Below, piece by piece: positions 42,760-52,120 of a stretch of 64,000 bases of DNA; position 1 is the stretch's first letter, and each line of letters begins with the position of its first letter. The position numbers and the translations under genes are program-made. The stretch is from NCBI GenBank assembly GCA_023455425.1, contig JAEYCM010000042.1:53579-117578 (forward strand), given 5' to 3'. Below the pieces are notes generated by a model. The model did no database searches. It was not told the origin of the DNA and was given only the letters and a program-made list of their open reading frames with translations. The stretch is from Bacillota bacterium (GTDB lineage Bacteria > Bacillota > Clostridia > Christensenellales > CAG-138).

Positions 42760-45758
42760 GAGAACACCTCCTGCATGTACGCATCCGAGAGGCCAAGCTC
42801 TTGCTGCAGCTGCGCCTTGATAATCGCGGGGCGCTTTTCATTAAATTCCTTCAGGTACGCGACATTGCTTTGGAAAGAATTATAGCTGCCCAGGTTCTGC
42901 TGCGGCTGCGGCATACCCATAAACGTCGCGCCGTTGAATTTTTCCCGTTCGCGCGCGATCTCAGAGTCTACCGAGGCCGCAAGCTCGTCAATGAGCGCGT
43001 TTACCCTGTCGGGCGTGTACACGGTTTTCATAATCTCTGCAAAGCGGCGGCAGAAGGCGTCCTTCCAGCCCGCGTTCTTTAAGAGCGCGTTAAACAGGTC
43101 CGAAGCCGCGGGCTTGGTGCCGCGCCGCAAGGTGACCGTCTGATGATCGTAATTGTTCCAGCCCCAGCAGAAGTCATAGTAAATCCATTTCCACTTGCCG
43201 CCGGGCAGCTTGTAGTACTGGATGTTCGCGTAATCGGAATTTCCCACGTACAGCTCACAGATCATATAATCCATAAAGCTGTCGACATCCATACGGTCCG
43301 CGACATACTGGTAGGCTTCGCTGCCCGAAAGATCGTGGGACTTTACATAATCCATCAGCGCGAGCCATTCCTGGTTGCTGCCATGGGAGATGAGCGAGCT
43401 CGCCTTCAATACGTCAAGGTTGTCCGCGTCTTCGGTATTCTCATGCTGGGCCACAAAGAACCGGCTGCGCTTTTCCTTCATGAAGTACACGCCCCAGTAT
43501 TCGCCGTTGAGGTACATCACATAGGGCTTGTATGCCTGTATCAGCACGTTGACGTCGGTGCCTTCCAAAAGGCCGCTCGAAAGCTCATCGCGGATCTTGC
43601 TGCGGTTCTGGTCCTGCGCGCCCGCGCGAAGCGAGAGGGACTTATAAGAAGTATACGGCCTGTTTTCAAAGAAGGCGTAATCGAGCGTATTGTTGCCGTA
43701 TTCCGAGCGCGCAAGGATATTGAACCCCTTCTGCGCGCGCCCGCGCCCAAAGCCGCCCGCAATGCGGATGGCGACATCCTGCGCAAACACCTGCTGTCTG
43801 GTATCGTCCCCAAATACGGCAAAGTTTGCCGGGCGCTCCCATTGGGACTGCACTTCCTCCCCTTCCGTCCCGCGGCCTTTGTAGAAGTTGGAGGACAATA
43901 GCGCCTGGTCATATGGCAGGTCCGGGTCATAGTTTTCGCCGTACGCGTAGATGCCCGTCTTTGCGTCCCACAGGTTCTTCGGGTCCGTCACAAGCGTGAG
44001 GATGGGGAGCGTATGGTTGACGTTATCCGCTGTAAACAGGAACGTGCCAGAAGCGGCGCTGCCGGTGATGTAACCGTCCCGCACGGAAACGGCGCGGATA
44101 ACCGTATTGTGTTCAAGGGAAATCGGCCCGGTATAGCGGGTGGAATTTTGCGTAGGGGCCGTAGAGTCCGTGGTGTAGTAAATGGTCTCATTCGGCTTGG
44201 CGGAAAGCTCCACCGCAATTGCGTTTTCATATACGCCGGGCAGGGTGGAAAACGCGGGGATGGCCGTAATACCAAGCGCACCTTGTCCGTTGGCCGCGCC
44301 CGGCGTAGGGGAAGCGTAGTATAGGAGCTTTCCGTCCGAACGGCCGAAGCTCACGTCCGCTCCCGTTCGGCCAAGCTGCAGCTTGTCCAGCAGCTCCCCT
44401 TCAGGCGAGTAGAGCAGCACCACATCGCCCGAAGCGGAGAGGGCGAAGTTGGTCTCCAACGTTTTTTTTTGCGTATCCTTGACGTCGTTTCCGGTCGCAA
44501 GCACCACAAAGTAACTGTTTGGCGCTATGGTAACATCCGGAAACCGCCAAAGCGCGGGATTGTTGGGGTTGTCCGAAAGCGCGTAACCGGAAAGGTTGAT
44601 GGGCTCGGAAGAGGAATTATAGAGCTCGATCCAATCCGGCGTGGAATTGGCTTGCGTATAGGAGCCTGCGTTGTTGCCCATAACCTCCGAAAGAAGCAAA
44701 GCGCCCGTCGGCAGGGCGCTCATACTGTTGAAGGCCGCAAACCCGTCCTCCGTATTTGGATACCCCGGCGTGGGCTGGGCCATCGGCTGCCACTCCCCCG
44801 TGCCGTCCGGCACGCGCGCCATGCTGATATCCGCCTGCTGTTCCGTATACGCAAAGCTGTCTATGACGCCGCCCTTCGGGTCCGAAAACACCACGCTTTC
44901 CGCGTAGGCGCGCAAGGAAAACGGGGCGTTCAATACGCCGTCAATCAGGCCTTCCCTGCCGGAGCAGTATATGAGCAGCACGCCGTTTGCGGGAATTTTG
45001 GTTCCTTCCGGGAACGCCCATTTCATTGGCTGGTTCTCCTCGTCCGAAAGCCCGCAGCCCGTAATGTCCACTTCCTGCCCGGTTGTGTTATATAATTCCA
45101 CCCAATCCGGGTAATCGCCCTGCGGGCCGGGCAGGGTAGTCGCGTTGCTGGCCATGAATTCGTTGATGCGCACGCCATTGTCCACCGTATTTCCCTGCAG
45201 CGTTTCCCGATACTGCGCGGCGCCTTCCTCCGTATTGGGGAAGCCGGGAGAAAACGAAAGCGTTTCCTGCCAGGCGCCGTCTTCGTTGCGCATCAGCGCC
45301 GCGCCTGCGGCGACACTCTGAAGCTCCATGCTGTCGATGGGGCGGCCGGTGGCGTTGCTGAAAATCAGCTGGTCGGAAGACGAGAGCTTAAAGCCGGCGT
45401 GAAGCGGGCCGTCTAGCGCATCGCCCGAACAGAACACAACGAGATAGCCGTTTGCGGGGATGACAGTGCCGCTGGGGAAGGCCCACTTGGCGGCAACCAG
45501 CATATCGTCCGTCAGGCCGTAGCCCGAAATATCCGCCGCGGTATCGGAGCTGTTATATAGCTCCACCCAGTCCGGAAAGTTGCCGTTTTCATCGGGAACC
45601 GCGCCTTTGTTGGAGGTCATGACCTCGTTGATGCGCACTGTCCCGCTCGGCGCCCCGCTGCTGTTCGGCGCGCTCCCGCTCAATTGAAATACGGCAAAAA
45701 GTCCTGCCGCACAGAGCAAGACTACAAAAAAAAGCAGAGGAATACGTTTCAGATTCAA
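42756..45758 (-). CDS. secreted CotH kinase family protein with three lamin-tail domains
   Basis: A protein of about 1000 residues. A signal peptide or anchor (NLKRIPLLFFVVLLCAAGLF) is followed by three lamin-tail domains, each with INEVM/INEFM..., PDWVELYN and SGYGL/SGYAL. Next comes a chitobiase C-terminal-type domain (ETIYYTTDSTAPTQNSTRYTGPI), and then the CotH kinase (DDTRQQVFAQDVAIRIAGGFGRG..., WGVYFMKEKRSRFFV, WKWIYYDFCWGWNN with metal-site residues). CotH kinases phosphorylate proteins, shown for spore-coat proteins in Bacillus. The TTG at 45758 after AAAGGGG gives a clean signal peptide; an ATG at 45845 is an alternative. It shares an operon with VTC and DUF4956 genes. Confidence 0.88.
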   Translation of the reverse strand: MNLKRIPLLFFVVLLCAAGLFAVFQLSGSAPNSSGAPSGTVRINEVMTSNKGAVPDENGNFPDWVELYNSSDTAADISGYGLTDDMLVAAKWAFPSGTVIPANGYLVVFCSGDALDGPLHAGFKLSSSDQLIFSNATGRPIDSMELQSVAAGAALMRNEDGAWQETLSFSPGFPNTEEGAAQYRETLQGNTVDNGVRINEFMASNATTLPGPQGDYPDWVELYNTTGQEVDITGCGLSDEENQPMKWAFPEGTKIPANGVLLIYCSGREGLIDGVLNAPFSLRAYAESVVFSDPKGGVIDSFAYTEQQADISMARVPDGTGEWQPMAQPTPGYPNTEDGFAAFNSMSALPTGALLLSEVMGNNAGSYTQANSTPDWIELYNSSSEPINLSGYALSDNPNNPALWRFPDVTIAPNSYFVVLATGNDVKDTQKKTLETNFALSASGDVVLLYSPEGELLDKLQLGRTGADVSFGRSDGKLLYYASPTPGAANGQGALGITAIPAFSTLPGVYENAIAVELSAKPNETIYYTTDSTAPTQNSTRYTGPISLEHNTVIRAVSVRDGYITGSAASGTFLFTADNVNHTLPILTLVTDPKNLWDAKTGIYAYGENYDPDLPYDQALLSSNFYKGRGTEGEEVQSQWERPANFAVFGDDTRQQVFAQDVAIRIAGGFGRGRAQKGFNILARSEYGNNTLDYAFFENRPYTSYKSLSLRAGAQDQNRSKIRDELSSGLLEGTDVNVLIQAYKPYVMYLNGEYWGVYFMKEKRSRFFVAQHENTEDADNLDVLKASSLISHGSNQEWLALMDYVKSHDLSGSEAYQYVADRMDVDSFMDYMICELYVGNSDYANIQYYKLPGGKWKWIYYDFCWGWNNYDHQTVTLRRGTKPAASDLFNALLKNAGWKDAFCRRFAEIMKTVYTPDRVNALIDELAASVDSEIAREREKFNGATFMGMPQPQQNLGSYNSFQSNVAYLKEFNEKRPAIIKAQLQQELGLSDAYMQEVFS

Positions 45759-45933
45759 AAGAGGCACCCCTTTACGCAGGCCGGGCCAGTGCCGCCTGTT
45801 TTGCAGCCCGCATCCTTTAAAACGATATCGGGCCGCGTTTTCCATATGGTTTTTCCTGCATGTAGTGTACCACAAAGCGCATCGGCTGAACACGTATGTG
45901 TACAAAATTCATAAAATGTTCGTTAACCGCGTA

Positions 45934-47100
45934 TCAATTGCGCCGGTTTTCCGGCGGGCCGATTGTCGTCTCGCGCGAGCGCACCCACTCGCGGATAAGC
46001 CGGTACACGACCGCCGTAACCGGCGTGCCCAGGAGCATGCCCCAAACGCCGAAGAGCCCGCCGCCGACAATGACGCTGGTCAACACCCACAGGCCGGGAA
46101 GCCCTACCGCGTTGCCCACCACGCGGGGGTATATAAGGTTGTTTTCGAGCTGCTGCAATATGATAATGAACAGCACAAACCATACGGCCTGCATGGGTTC
46201 AATCACAAGCAATATAATAGCGCAGGGAATCGTGCCGATGAGCCCGCCCAATATGGGGATGAGCGCGGTCACCGCTATGATAGAGCTGATTAAAAGCGCA
46301 TAATGCATCTTGAATATCGTCATGCCGATAAAGCACAGCGTGCCCAGTATCATGGCCTCTAAAAACTGGCCGACGATGAAGCGGCTGAATACGCCGTTGG
46401 CCATATGCAGCACCTCGCCTGTGCGGCGCGTGTTCTTCGCGCCAAAAACCACGGTAGCGAGCCGCCGTACCTGCATACAAAGCCTATCCTTGTTGTAGAG
46501 CATGAAGCCGGAAAGCATGACGGAAATGACAAACTGATACAGGCCCGTGGTCATCCCCACCGTGAACGTCAGCGCACCGCTGACCGCTTTCCCTAAAAGC
46601 CCCTGTATAAATGTGACCGCCTCGCCCCAGAGATCCGTTACCACCGCGCCGACCTCGGGGTTGATGGCAAGGGCGGATTGTATGCCGTCCGACCATACCT
46701 GAAAGCGGTTGAGGTAGCTGGAAAAATTCATGGCCAGCATGGTGCCGCTTTCCACCACGCGCGGCAAGATGAGCGCCCCCAACCCTACCAGGAACGCGAC
46801 CGCCACAAGATAGGTACACAGCATGCTGACAGCGCGCCACGCGCGCCGGAGGCCTTTTTTGCGGTGGCGCTCCCAGCCGCCGAATATCTGATATTGAAAA
46901 AACTTCATCGGGACATGCAATATGAATGCAACGACAAACGCCAAGAACACGGGCGCAAGCACATGCAGCACGGAGCTGACCGCCTTCCATATGCCGTCGA
47001 TCCGGTAGAGCAGCATCAGCAGCACGATCGCATATGTGATCAGCAGCAGGTATTTTCGCAGCCGCGTCTTTTTGGGTCTTTGGGGGGTTGGTCTTTCCAT
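45934..47100 (-). CDS. AI-2E family transporter
   Basis: A 388-residue membrane protein of the TqsA/YdiK family with about seven to eight hydrophobic segments (for example YLLLITYAIVLLMLLYRI and VLAPVFLAFVVAFILHVP near the start). The block GNAVGLPGLWVLTSVIVGGGLFGVWGMLLGTPVTAV near residue 330-365 is the conserved family region. Members export small molecules or ions; the substrate is not predictable, and most are not shown to carry autoinducer 2. It follows the uridine-kinase-like gene by 30 bases. Confidence 0.88.
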   Translation of the reverse strand: MERPTPQRPKKTRLRKYLLLITYAIVLLMLLYRIDGIWKAVSSVLHVLAPVFLAFVVAFILHVPMKFFQYQIFGGWERHRKKGLRRAWRAVSMLCTYLVAVAFLVGLGALILPRVVESGTMLAMNFSSYLNRFQVWSDGIQSALAINPEVGAVVTDLWGEAVTFIQGLLGKAVSGALTFTVGMTTGLYQFVISVMLSGFMLYNKDRLCMQVRRLATVVFGAKNTRRTGEVLHMANGVFSRFIVGQFLEAMILGTLCFIGMTIFKMHYALLISSIIAVTALIPILGGLIGTIPCAIILLVIEPMQAVWFVLFIIILQQLENNLIYPRVVGNAVGLPGLWVLTSVIVGGGLFGVWGMLLGTPVTAVVYRLIREWVRSRETTIGPPENRRN

Positions 47101-47130
47101 TGAAACCTCTTACTCCCGGCAATCTGCCGT

Positions 47131-47787
47131 TTAGTCCATGCAAATGGGCTGCGGTTGCCGCATCCCGTCCTCAAACCGTTCTGCCAGCACTTTGGCCGTC
47201 AAATACGCGCTGACCGCATCGATGGCCAATACGTTCTTTCCGCCGCGCATCACGGCAAAATCCGCCTCCTGGATGTATTTCATGATGTACTGCTCGTTCA
47301 TGGGCTTGACGGTGGAAAGATACTGCTCGCGGATGTTGTCGATATCCCTGCCCCGCTCCCGGATGTCCCGCCGGATGCGCCTTAGCAGGCAGACGTCGAT
47401 ATCCACATGCATGTAGACCTTCAGGGACATCATGGCGCACAGCCGTTCGTCCCGGAACATATGGATGCCTTCGAGCAGCAGCACATCCGAGGGTTCGATC
47501 AGCGTATCCCGGTCCGCCCGCCTGTGCTGCGTATAATCGTACCCCTTGGTGGTGATGGGCTTACCCGAAGAGAGGGTCAATACATCCTCATATAAGGCGT
47601 CATGGTCGAATGCTTCCGGCTCGTCATAGTTGATATGCACGCGCTGTTCAAACGAAAGCTCCGGGTGATCGCGGTAGTAACCATCCTGTCCGATGATCTG
47701 GCAGCTACATGAAAGAGAATCCTGAATGCGTTTTGCAAGCGTGCTCTTTCCACTGCCGCTCATCCCGCATATCCCCAATATGACCAT
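47131..47787 (-). CDS. uridine kinase-like nucleoside kinase
   Basis: A 218-residue P-loop kinase. GICGMSGSGKSTLAKRI at residues 5-21 is the ATP loop. YDYTQHRRADRDTLIEPSDVLLLEGIHMF near residue 84-113 matches the uridine/phosphoribulokinase pattern, and RIRRDIRERGRDIDNI near 136 is the lid with its arginines. Uridine kinase makes UMP from uridine for pyrimidine salvage. The protein is of usual length, but the absence of a pyrimidine neighbourhood leaves the substrate open. Confidence 0.8.
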   Translation of the reverse strand: MVILGICGMSGSGKSTLAKRIQDSLSCSCQIIGQDGYYRDHPELSFEQRVHINYDEPEAFDHDALYEDVLTLSSGKPITTKGYDYTQHRRADRDTLIEPSDVLLLEGIHMFRDERLCAMMSLKVYMHVDIDVCLLRRIRRDIRERGRDIDNIREQYLSTVKPMNEQYIMKYIQEADFAVMRGGKNVLAIDAVSAYLTAKVLAERFEDGMRQPQPICMD

Positions 47788-47886
47788 TTAACGACTTCCT
47801 CCCATTTTATGCGCGCATCGGAGCCTAACATACGGGTTTTTCCGCTGCGCGCCATCCTTTTGTGATGTGATCCTGCCGGATCGTAT

Positions 47887-48669
47887 TTACATGCCAAACG
47901 CGCGGAAGCGAACCTCCTTTGTCTGTTCCGCCAAGCCCTCTATGGGCAGCGCCTGCAGGTGCACGACAAACGCGGCGTCCTCCCCCGGCTGCAGCACGGC
48001 GTTCCTTGTAAAATACCATACGCCCAGTAGCTTCCCCTGTTCGTTATAGAACGCGGCGTAGACCATGTTGAGTTCGCATGCCTTCGAGCCCGGGTTTTTC
48101 AGGCTGCCCGAAAGCGTCGCAAACCCCGGGTAATTCTTTATCAACCGCGCATCGTTTACCGCGAGCGGCTGCGGCGGCTGTTCGGATGCTGCCGCGGTAA
48201 GCTCGGCTGTAACCGCAAGGCCCTCCGGAATACCCAACGCGTCGTCATACGGCAGCCAGAGCGTGCAGTAGCCGGTCTCCCCCGGCAGCACGATATCCTG
48301 TTCCGCTGCGACGGGTGTAAAATCGCTCGTCTGCGTCTTGCCGGAATAAGAGAAGGTAAAAGAGGCGGCGGTGAGCGTCACGGGCTCGCTGCCTTCGTTT
48401 TTATAAGCGATGCCGCCATAGAGCGTGCCGGGGAAATACCAGGCTGCGCTGTCCACAACCGAAACGGCGACTCCCGTTTTTGCAGGAGGGTTGGCGGCGG
48501 CTGTCTGCGCCGGCGCAGTTTCCTCCCCGTTCTCCGGGGACAAAGGCGGCGTACTTGCGGCTGCCGCGCCGATTTCGAGCGTATCCTTTGAATCCTCATT
48601 GGCCTGGCAGCCCGAGAAGAGCAGCAGGAACGCCATCAGGATTACCATAAAACGGGCTGATTTCCTCAT
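47887..48669 (-). CDS. lipoprotein with FxLYD-like beta domains
   Basis: A 260-residue surface lipoprotein with lipobox LLFSGC at residue 20. Two immunoglobulin-like beta domains seem present, residues 75-150 and 165-255. The second has NYPGFATLSGSLKNPGSKACELNMVYAAFYNEQGKLLG and LQPGEDAAFVVHL, resembling the FxLYD family of unknown function. The ATG at 48669 follows GGAGG. It lies downstream of the phosphohexomutase on the same strand with a 31-base gap. Function unknown. Confidence 0.78.
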   Translation of the reverse strand: MRKSARFMVILMAFLLLFSGCQANEDSKDTLEIGAAAASTPPLSPENGEETAPAQTAAANPPAKTGVAVSVVDSAAWYFPGTLYGGIAYKNEGSEPVTLTAASFTFSYSGKTQTSDFTPVAAEQDIVLPGETGYCTLWLPYDDALGIPEGLAVTAELTAAASEQPPQPLAVNDARLIKNYPGFATLSGSLKNPGSKACELNMVYAAFYNEQGKLLGVWYFTRNAVLQPGEDAAFVVHLQALPIEGLAEQTKEVRFRAFGM

Positions 48670-48700
48670 CGCTTCCGCCTCCTTCCTTTCCGTGATACCG

Positions 48701-50422
48701 CTACGCGAGCATGGCGGACAATTTTGCATCCGCATCCGAGAGAAGTTCGTCAAGCAACGCGTCCACTTCCGGCTCGGTAGGCGCGTTTGCGCCGATGTAA
48801 AGCTTGAGTTTGGGCTCCGTGCCGGATGGGCGGACGACCACCCATGCGCCGCCTTCGAGCAGCAAACGGATCATATCCGACGAAGGAAGCATAAGCGGCG
48901 TCTGCTCGCCGGTCGCAAGGACCTGTTTCTTTCTCGTCTTATAATCCTCTATGGCCTCCACTCTGATTGTTCCAAGCGTGAACAGCGGGGAAGACCGCAG
49001 TGCCTGCATGGCGGCAGCTATTTTCTCCATGCCCGCCTTGCCGGAAAGCGTATAGGACTTGACGCTTTCCTTGTAATAGCCGTAGGTCCTGTATACTTCA
49101 TTTAGCGCGTCCTTCAACGTCATATGCTTGACGGCATAGGCCGCGCAAAGCTCCGCCGCGAGCATGGCCGCGCAGATGGCGTCCTTGTCTCTTGAAAAGC
49201 CGCCCGCAAGGAAGCCGTAGCTCTCCTCAAACCCAAACAGGAACGTCCGCTCTCCCGTCCGCTGGCATTCGTCGACCTTCTCTGAAATAAACCGGAAGCC
49301 GGTCAGCACATCGTCAATCTCAACGCCAAAACCCGCGCAGATAGCGTCGGCCAGGCAGGAGCTGACGATGGACTTGACCACCAGGGCGTTCTTGGGCAGC
49401 TTCCCCTGCGCATGCAGCGTGGAGAGCATATAGTGCAGCAGCAGGCATCCGATCTGGTTGCCGGAAAGCACGGTAAACGCGCCGTTTTTCTCCCGCACGG
49501 CAATACCCAGCCGGTCTGCGTCCGGGTCGGTGGCCAAAATACAGTCCGCCCCCGTTTCGTTGGCGCGCTTCATCGCAAGCGTAAACGCGTTCGGGTCCTC
49601 CGGGTTGGGCGCTTTCACGGTGGGGAAGCGCGGGTCCGGCTCCGCCTGTTCTTCCACCACCTGTACGTTCCCTACGCCCACGCGCTTTAATATCTCCCGC
49701 ACAGGGATGTTGCCCGAGCCGTGCAGCGGCGTGTAGACAATATTCAGCTCATTCCCGTGCGTGCGCAGCAGTTCGGGCTGGAGCAGTAAAGTCGTGGTGG
49801 CGGCGTAATACGCTTCGTCCACCTCATGGCCGATCATGGTCAATAGGCCCTTTTGCAGCGCCTCTTCTTTTGGCATGGCAACGGCTTCAAAATACCCGAC
49901 AGCGCTGATCTTCTCCAGTACCGCATCCGCCTGAACCGGCCCAAGCTGGCCGCCGTACTCCCAATATACCTTGTAGCCGTTGTAGGCGGGCGGGTTGTGG
50001 CTGGCCGTGATGACGACGCCCGCAATGCAGTGAAAATGCCGCACGGCGAAGGAAAGCTGCGGAACAGCGTGCAACCGCTCAAACAGATAGGCGCGTATGC
50101 CGTTATTCGCGAGAACAAGCGCGGTTTCAAGCGCAAACGCATCGGAATACAGGCGCGAATCGTATGCGATGGCGACGCCGCGCTCCTTTGCCCCCGGTAT
50201 GGAACAAAGATAATCCGAAAGGCCTTGTGTCGCCCGCCGCACCACATAGGCGTTGATGCGGTTGGTGCCCGGCCCGATGATGCCGCGAAGCCCCGCCGTG
50301 CCGAACGCAAGCTCCGTATAGAAGCTTTCCTCCGTTTCCGCTTCCGTCATGGTCGAGAGCTGGCGCTTTGTCTCTTCATCGGCCTGTTGTTTCCATTCCA
50401 ATGCTCTTGTGCGATAATCCAT
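48701..50422 (-). CDS. pgcA: phosphoglucomutase/phosphomannomutase
   Basis: A 573-residue alpha-D-phosphohexomutase that moves phosphate between C1 and C6 of glucose or mannose. The phosphoserine loop is VVITASHNPPAYNGYKVY near residue 136-153, the magnesium loop is ATDPDADRLGIAV near 297-309, the sugar loop GFEESYGFLAGGF near 398, and the phosphate-binding loop RPSGTEPKLKLYIG near 530. The size and TASHNPPAYNG pattern match the PgcA type of Firmicutes. It supplies glucose-1-phosphate or mannose-1-phosphate for envelope polymers. Confidence 0.92.
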   Translation of the reverse strand: MDYRTRALEWKQQADEETKRQLSTMTEAETEESFYTELAFGTAGLRGIIGPGTNRINAYVVRRATQGLSDYLCSIPGAKERGVAIAYDSRLYSDAFALETALVLANNGIRAYLFERLHAVPQLSFAVRHFHCIAGVVITASHNPPAYNGYKVYWEYGGQLGPVQADAVLEKISAVGYFEAVAMPKEEALQKGLLTMIGHEVDEAYYAATTTLLLQPELLRTHGNELNIVYTPLHGSGNIPVREILKRVGVGNVQVVEEQAEPDPRFPTVKAPNPEDPNAFTLAMKRANETGADCILATDPDADRLGIAVREKNGAFTVLSGNQIGCLLLHYMLSTLHAQGKLPKNALVVKSIVSSCLADAICAGFGVEIDDVLTGFRFISEKVDECQRTGERTFLFGFEESYGFLAGGFSRDKDAICAAMLAAELCAAYAVKHMTLKDALNEVYRTYGYYKESVKSYTLSGKAGMEKIAAAMQALRSSPLFTLGTIRVEAIEDYKTRKKQVLATGEQTPLMLPSSDMIRLLLEGGAWVVVRPSGTEPKLKLYIGANAPTEPEVDALLDELLSDADAKLSAMLA

Positions 50423-50452
50423 ATCTCTAAGCTCCCCCTTCGTTGAAAAAGC

Positions 50453-51154
50453 TTATTGTGACCGGGCTTCCTCGCGTCCCGCCCAGATCGTGCTGCCGCG
50501 TGAAAAACTATAGACCCCGCCCTCTCCCACCACAAGGTGGTCGTAGAGGCGGATATCGATGCTGTTAAGCGCTTTCTGTACCGCCGTGGTGGCCTCCGCA
50601 TCCGCATTCGAGGGCGTAGGATCGCCGCTCGGGTGGTTGTGTAGAAGCAACACGGCGCCCGCCCTGTGCATGAGGGCGGATTCCACCACGCGCCTGGGAT
50701 AAAGCGGCGCCTCAGAAAGCGAACCTGTCATCAGGCGCTCCGCGTGCAGCAGCCGCATGTTTTTGTCTAAACTCACCACATACACGCTTTCATACCGCTC
50801 GTTGCGCATGAGATCGAGCGCGTAGTTTGCGGCGTCCGCGGGCGATACAATGCGCATGCGCTGCTTTTGCTTGCCGGCCGCTTCCGCGTGGTAAGCCGCG
50901 CTGTCCCCGACAAGGCGTAAAAACACTGCCGCGCGTTCGCCAATGCCCTCGATATTTGCAAGCTCCGCCACCTCCGCCGAAAACACGGCGCTTAAGGAAC
51001 CGAACCGGTCGATTAACCTGTGCGCGATCTCGTTGGTGTTGCGGCGCGGGATGGTATAAGTAAGCAGCAGTTCTAAAAGTTCATGCTCGGTAAACGCGCC
51101 GATACCGTTTGTGGCGTAACGCGTGCGCAGACGTTCGCGATGGCCTTCGTGCAT
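50453..51154 (-). CDS. radC: RadC family JAB/MPN domain protein
   Basis: A 233-residue protein with an N-terminal helix-hairpin-helix region (LANIEGIGERAAVFLRLVG near residue 66) and a C-terminal JAB/MPN domain. The metal motif is HNHPSGDPTPSNAD near 176, with the upstream glutamate region and SALMHRAGAVLLLHNH. It was named for DNA repair, but a repair role has not held up; the present view is a zinc-metalloprotease-like fold of unknown role. It starts 12 bases after sigH. Confidence 0.92.
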   Translation of the reverse strand: MHEGHRERLRTRYATNGIGAFTEHELLELLLTYTIPRRNTNEIAHRLIDRFGSLSAVFSAEVAELANIEGIGERAAVFLRLVGDSAAYHAEAAGKQKQRMRIVSPADAANYALDLMRNERYESVYVVSLDKNMRLLHAERLMTGSLSEAPLYPRRVVESALMHRAGAVLLLHNHPSGDPTPSNADAEATTAVQKALNSIDIRLYDHLVVGEGGVYSFSRGSTIWAGREEARSQ

Positions 51155-51166
51155 AGCGCTTCCTCC

Positions 51167-51805
51167 CTACTGCCCGGAAAGCTGTTTTTCCAGCTTGTGC
51201 TTGACGCGCTGGAGCGCGTTATCGATTGCTTTACTTGACCGGCCCAGCAGCTCCGCAATCTCCACATAGGAGCGCCCCTCAAGGTACAGGGTCAGTACCG
51301 AGCGTTCCAGAGGCGAAAGCGAGGAAACGAGCTGTTCCTCCATGCTTTCATACGTTTCGCGGCTGATGAGCGTTTCCTCAGGGTCGCTCATTTGGGCGGC
51401 GCCCAGCACGTCGATGAGCGTGCGCTCCGGCTCCTCCATGTAAACCGGCCTGTTCAAGGATACATAGGAGTTGAGCGGGATATGCTTCTGCCTGGTCGCA
51501 GCCTTGATGGCGGTGATGATCTGCCTCGTCACGCACAGCTCCGCAAAGCTCCGAAACGACGTGTTTTTGTCGGGGCTATAGTCCCGTATCGCCTTGTAAA
51601 GGCCGATCATGCCCTCCTGGATGATATCCTCCCGGTCCGCGCCCACTAAAAAATAGGAGCGCGCGCGTACGCGGATAAACTGCTTGTATTTTTCATACAG
51701 CAGGTCCTCCGCCACGCGGTCGCCATTGCGGGAAGCAATAATCAACTGCTCGTCCGCCATGGCAAGATAGGGGGCAAATTCTTTGTTGTTTTCAAACGAG
51801 AGCAT
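51167..51805 (-). CDS. sigH: RNA polymerase sigma factor SigH-like
   Basis: A 212-residue sigma-70 family factor, the size of SigH, which in Bacillus and Clostridium drives early sporulation and stationary-phase genes. Region 2 has YEKYKQFIRVRARSYFLVGADREDIIQEGMIGLYKAIRDY near residue 37-78, and region 4 has LSPLERSVLTLYLEGRSYVEIAELLGRSSKAIDNALQRVKHKL near 162-205. The ATG at 51805 is preceded by GGAGGG at 8 bases. It lies in the conserved order mini-RNase III, RlmB, SigH. Copy F of the palindromic element fills the space upstream. Confidence 0.9.
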   Translation of the reverse strand: MLSFENNKEFAPYLAMADEQLIIASRNGDRVAEDLLYEKYKQFIRVRARSYFLVGADREDIIQEGMIGLYKAIRDYSPDKNTSFRSFAELCVTRQIITAIKAATRQKHIPLNSYVSLNRPVYMEEPERTLIDVLGAAQMSDPEETLISRETYESMEEQLVSSLSPLERSVLTLYLEGRSYVEIAELLGRSSKAIDNALQRVKHKLEKQLSGQ

Positions 51806-51852
51806 GGGTTGGCCCTCCATAAGGGACGCGACGAGAAAATCGACATCTTTTA

Positions 51853-52107
51853 CGAGGGCTTTGCCCTCGCGCTTCCACAGTTCGCAATGGTCGCGCTGCG
51901 TTGCGGCAAAGCCGCAGCCTTGCGCTCTCTTGCTTACTGGGCTTACACCACGCTGCATCCGCCACAGGCGACGCGCGGTTCCGCCCCACCTAAGGGACAC
52001 GTCCCTCAGGAATCCCGTTTCTGTAAACGCCCTATTTAGGGCGTTTACAATATGGGTTCTTAGGGTCGTTACGACCCTAAGCGGAGGTGCGGAGGCAGAG
52101 CCTCCGC
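51853..52107 (+). repeat. mosaic palindromic intergenic element, copy F (long form)
   Basis: Modules: CGAGGGCtttGCCCTCG (51853-51869), the 120-base insert starting CCACAGTTCGCAATGGTCGC also seen in copy B, AAGGGACacGTCCCT, GTAAACGCCC/GGGCGTTTAC (52023-52048), TTAGGGTCGTtACGACCCTAA (52060-52080), GCGGAGGCaGAGCCTCCGC (52089-52107). It lies between rlmB and sigH and would be transcribed with them. Confidence 0.85.
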
Positions 52108-52120
52108 GTATATCAACATC

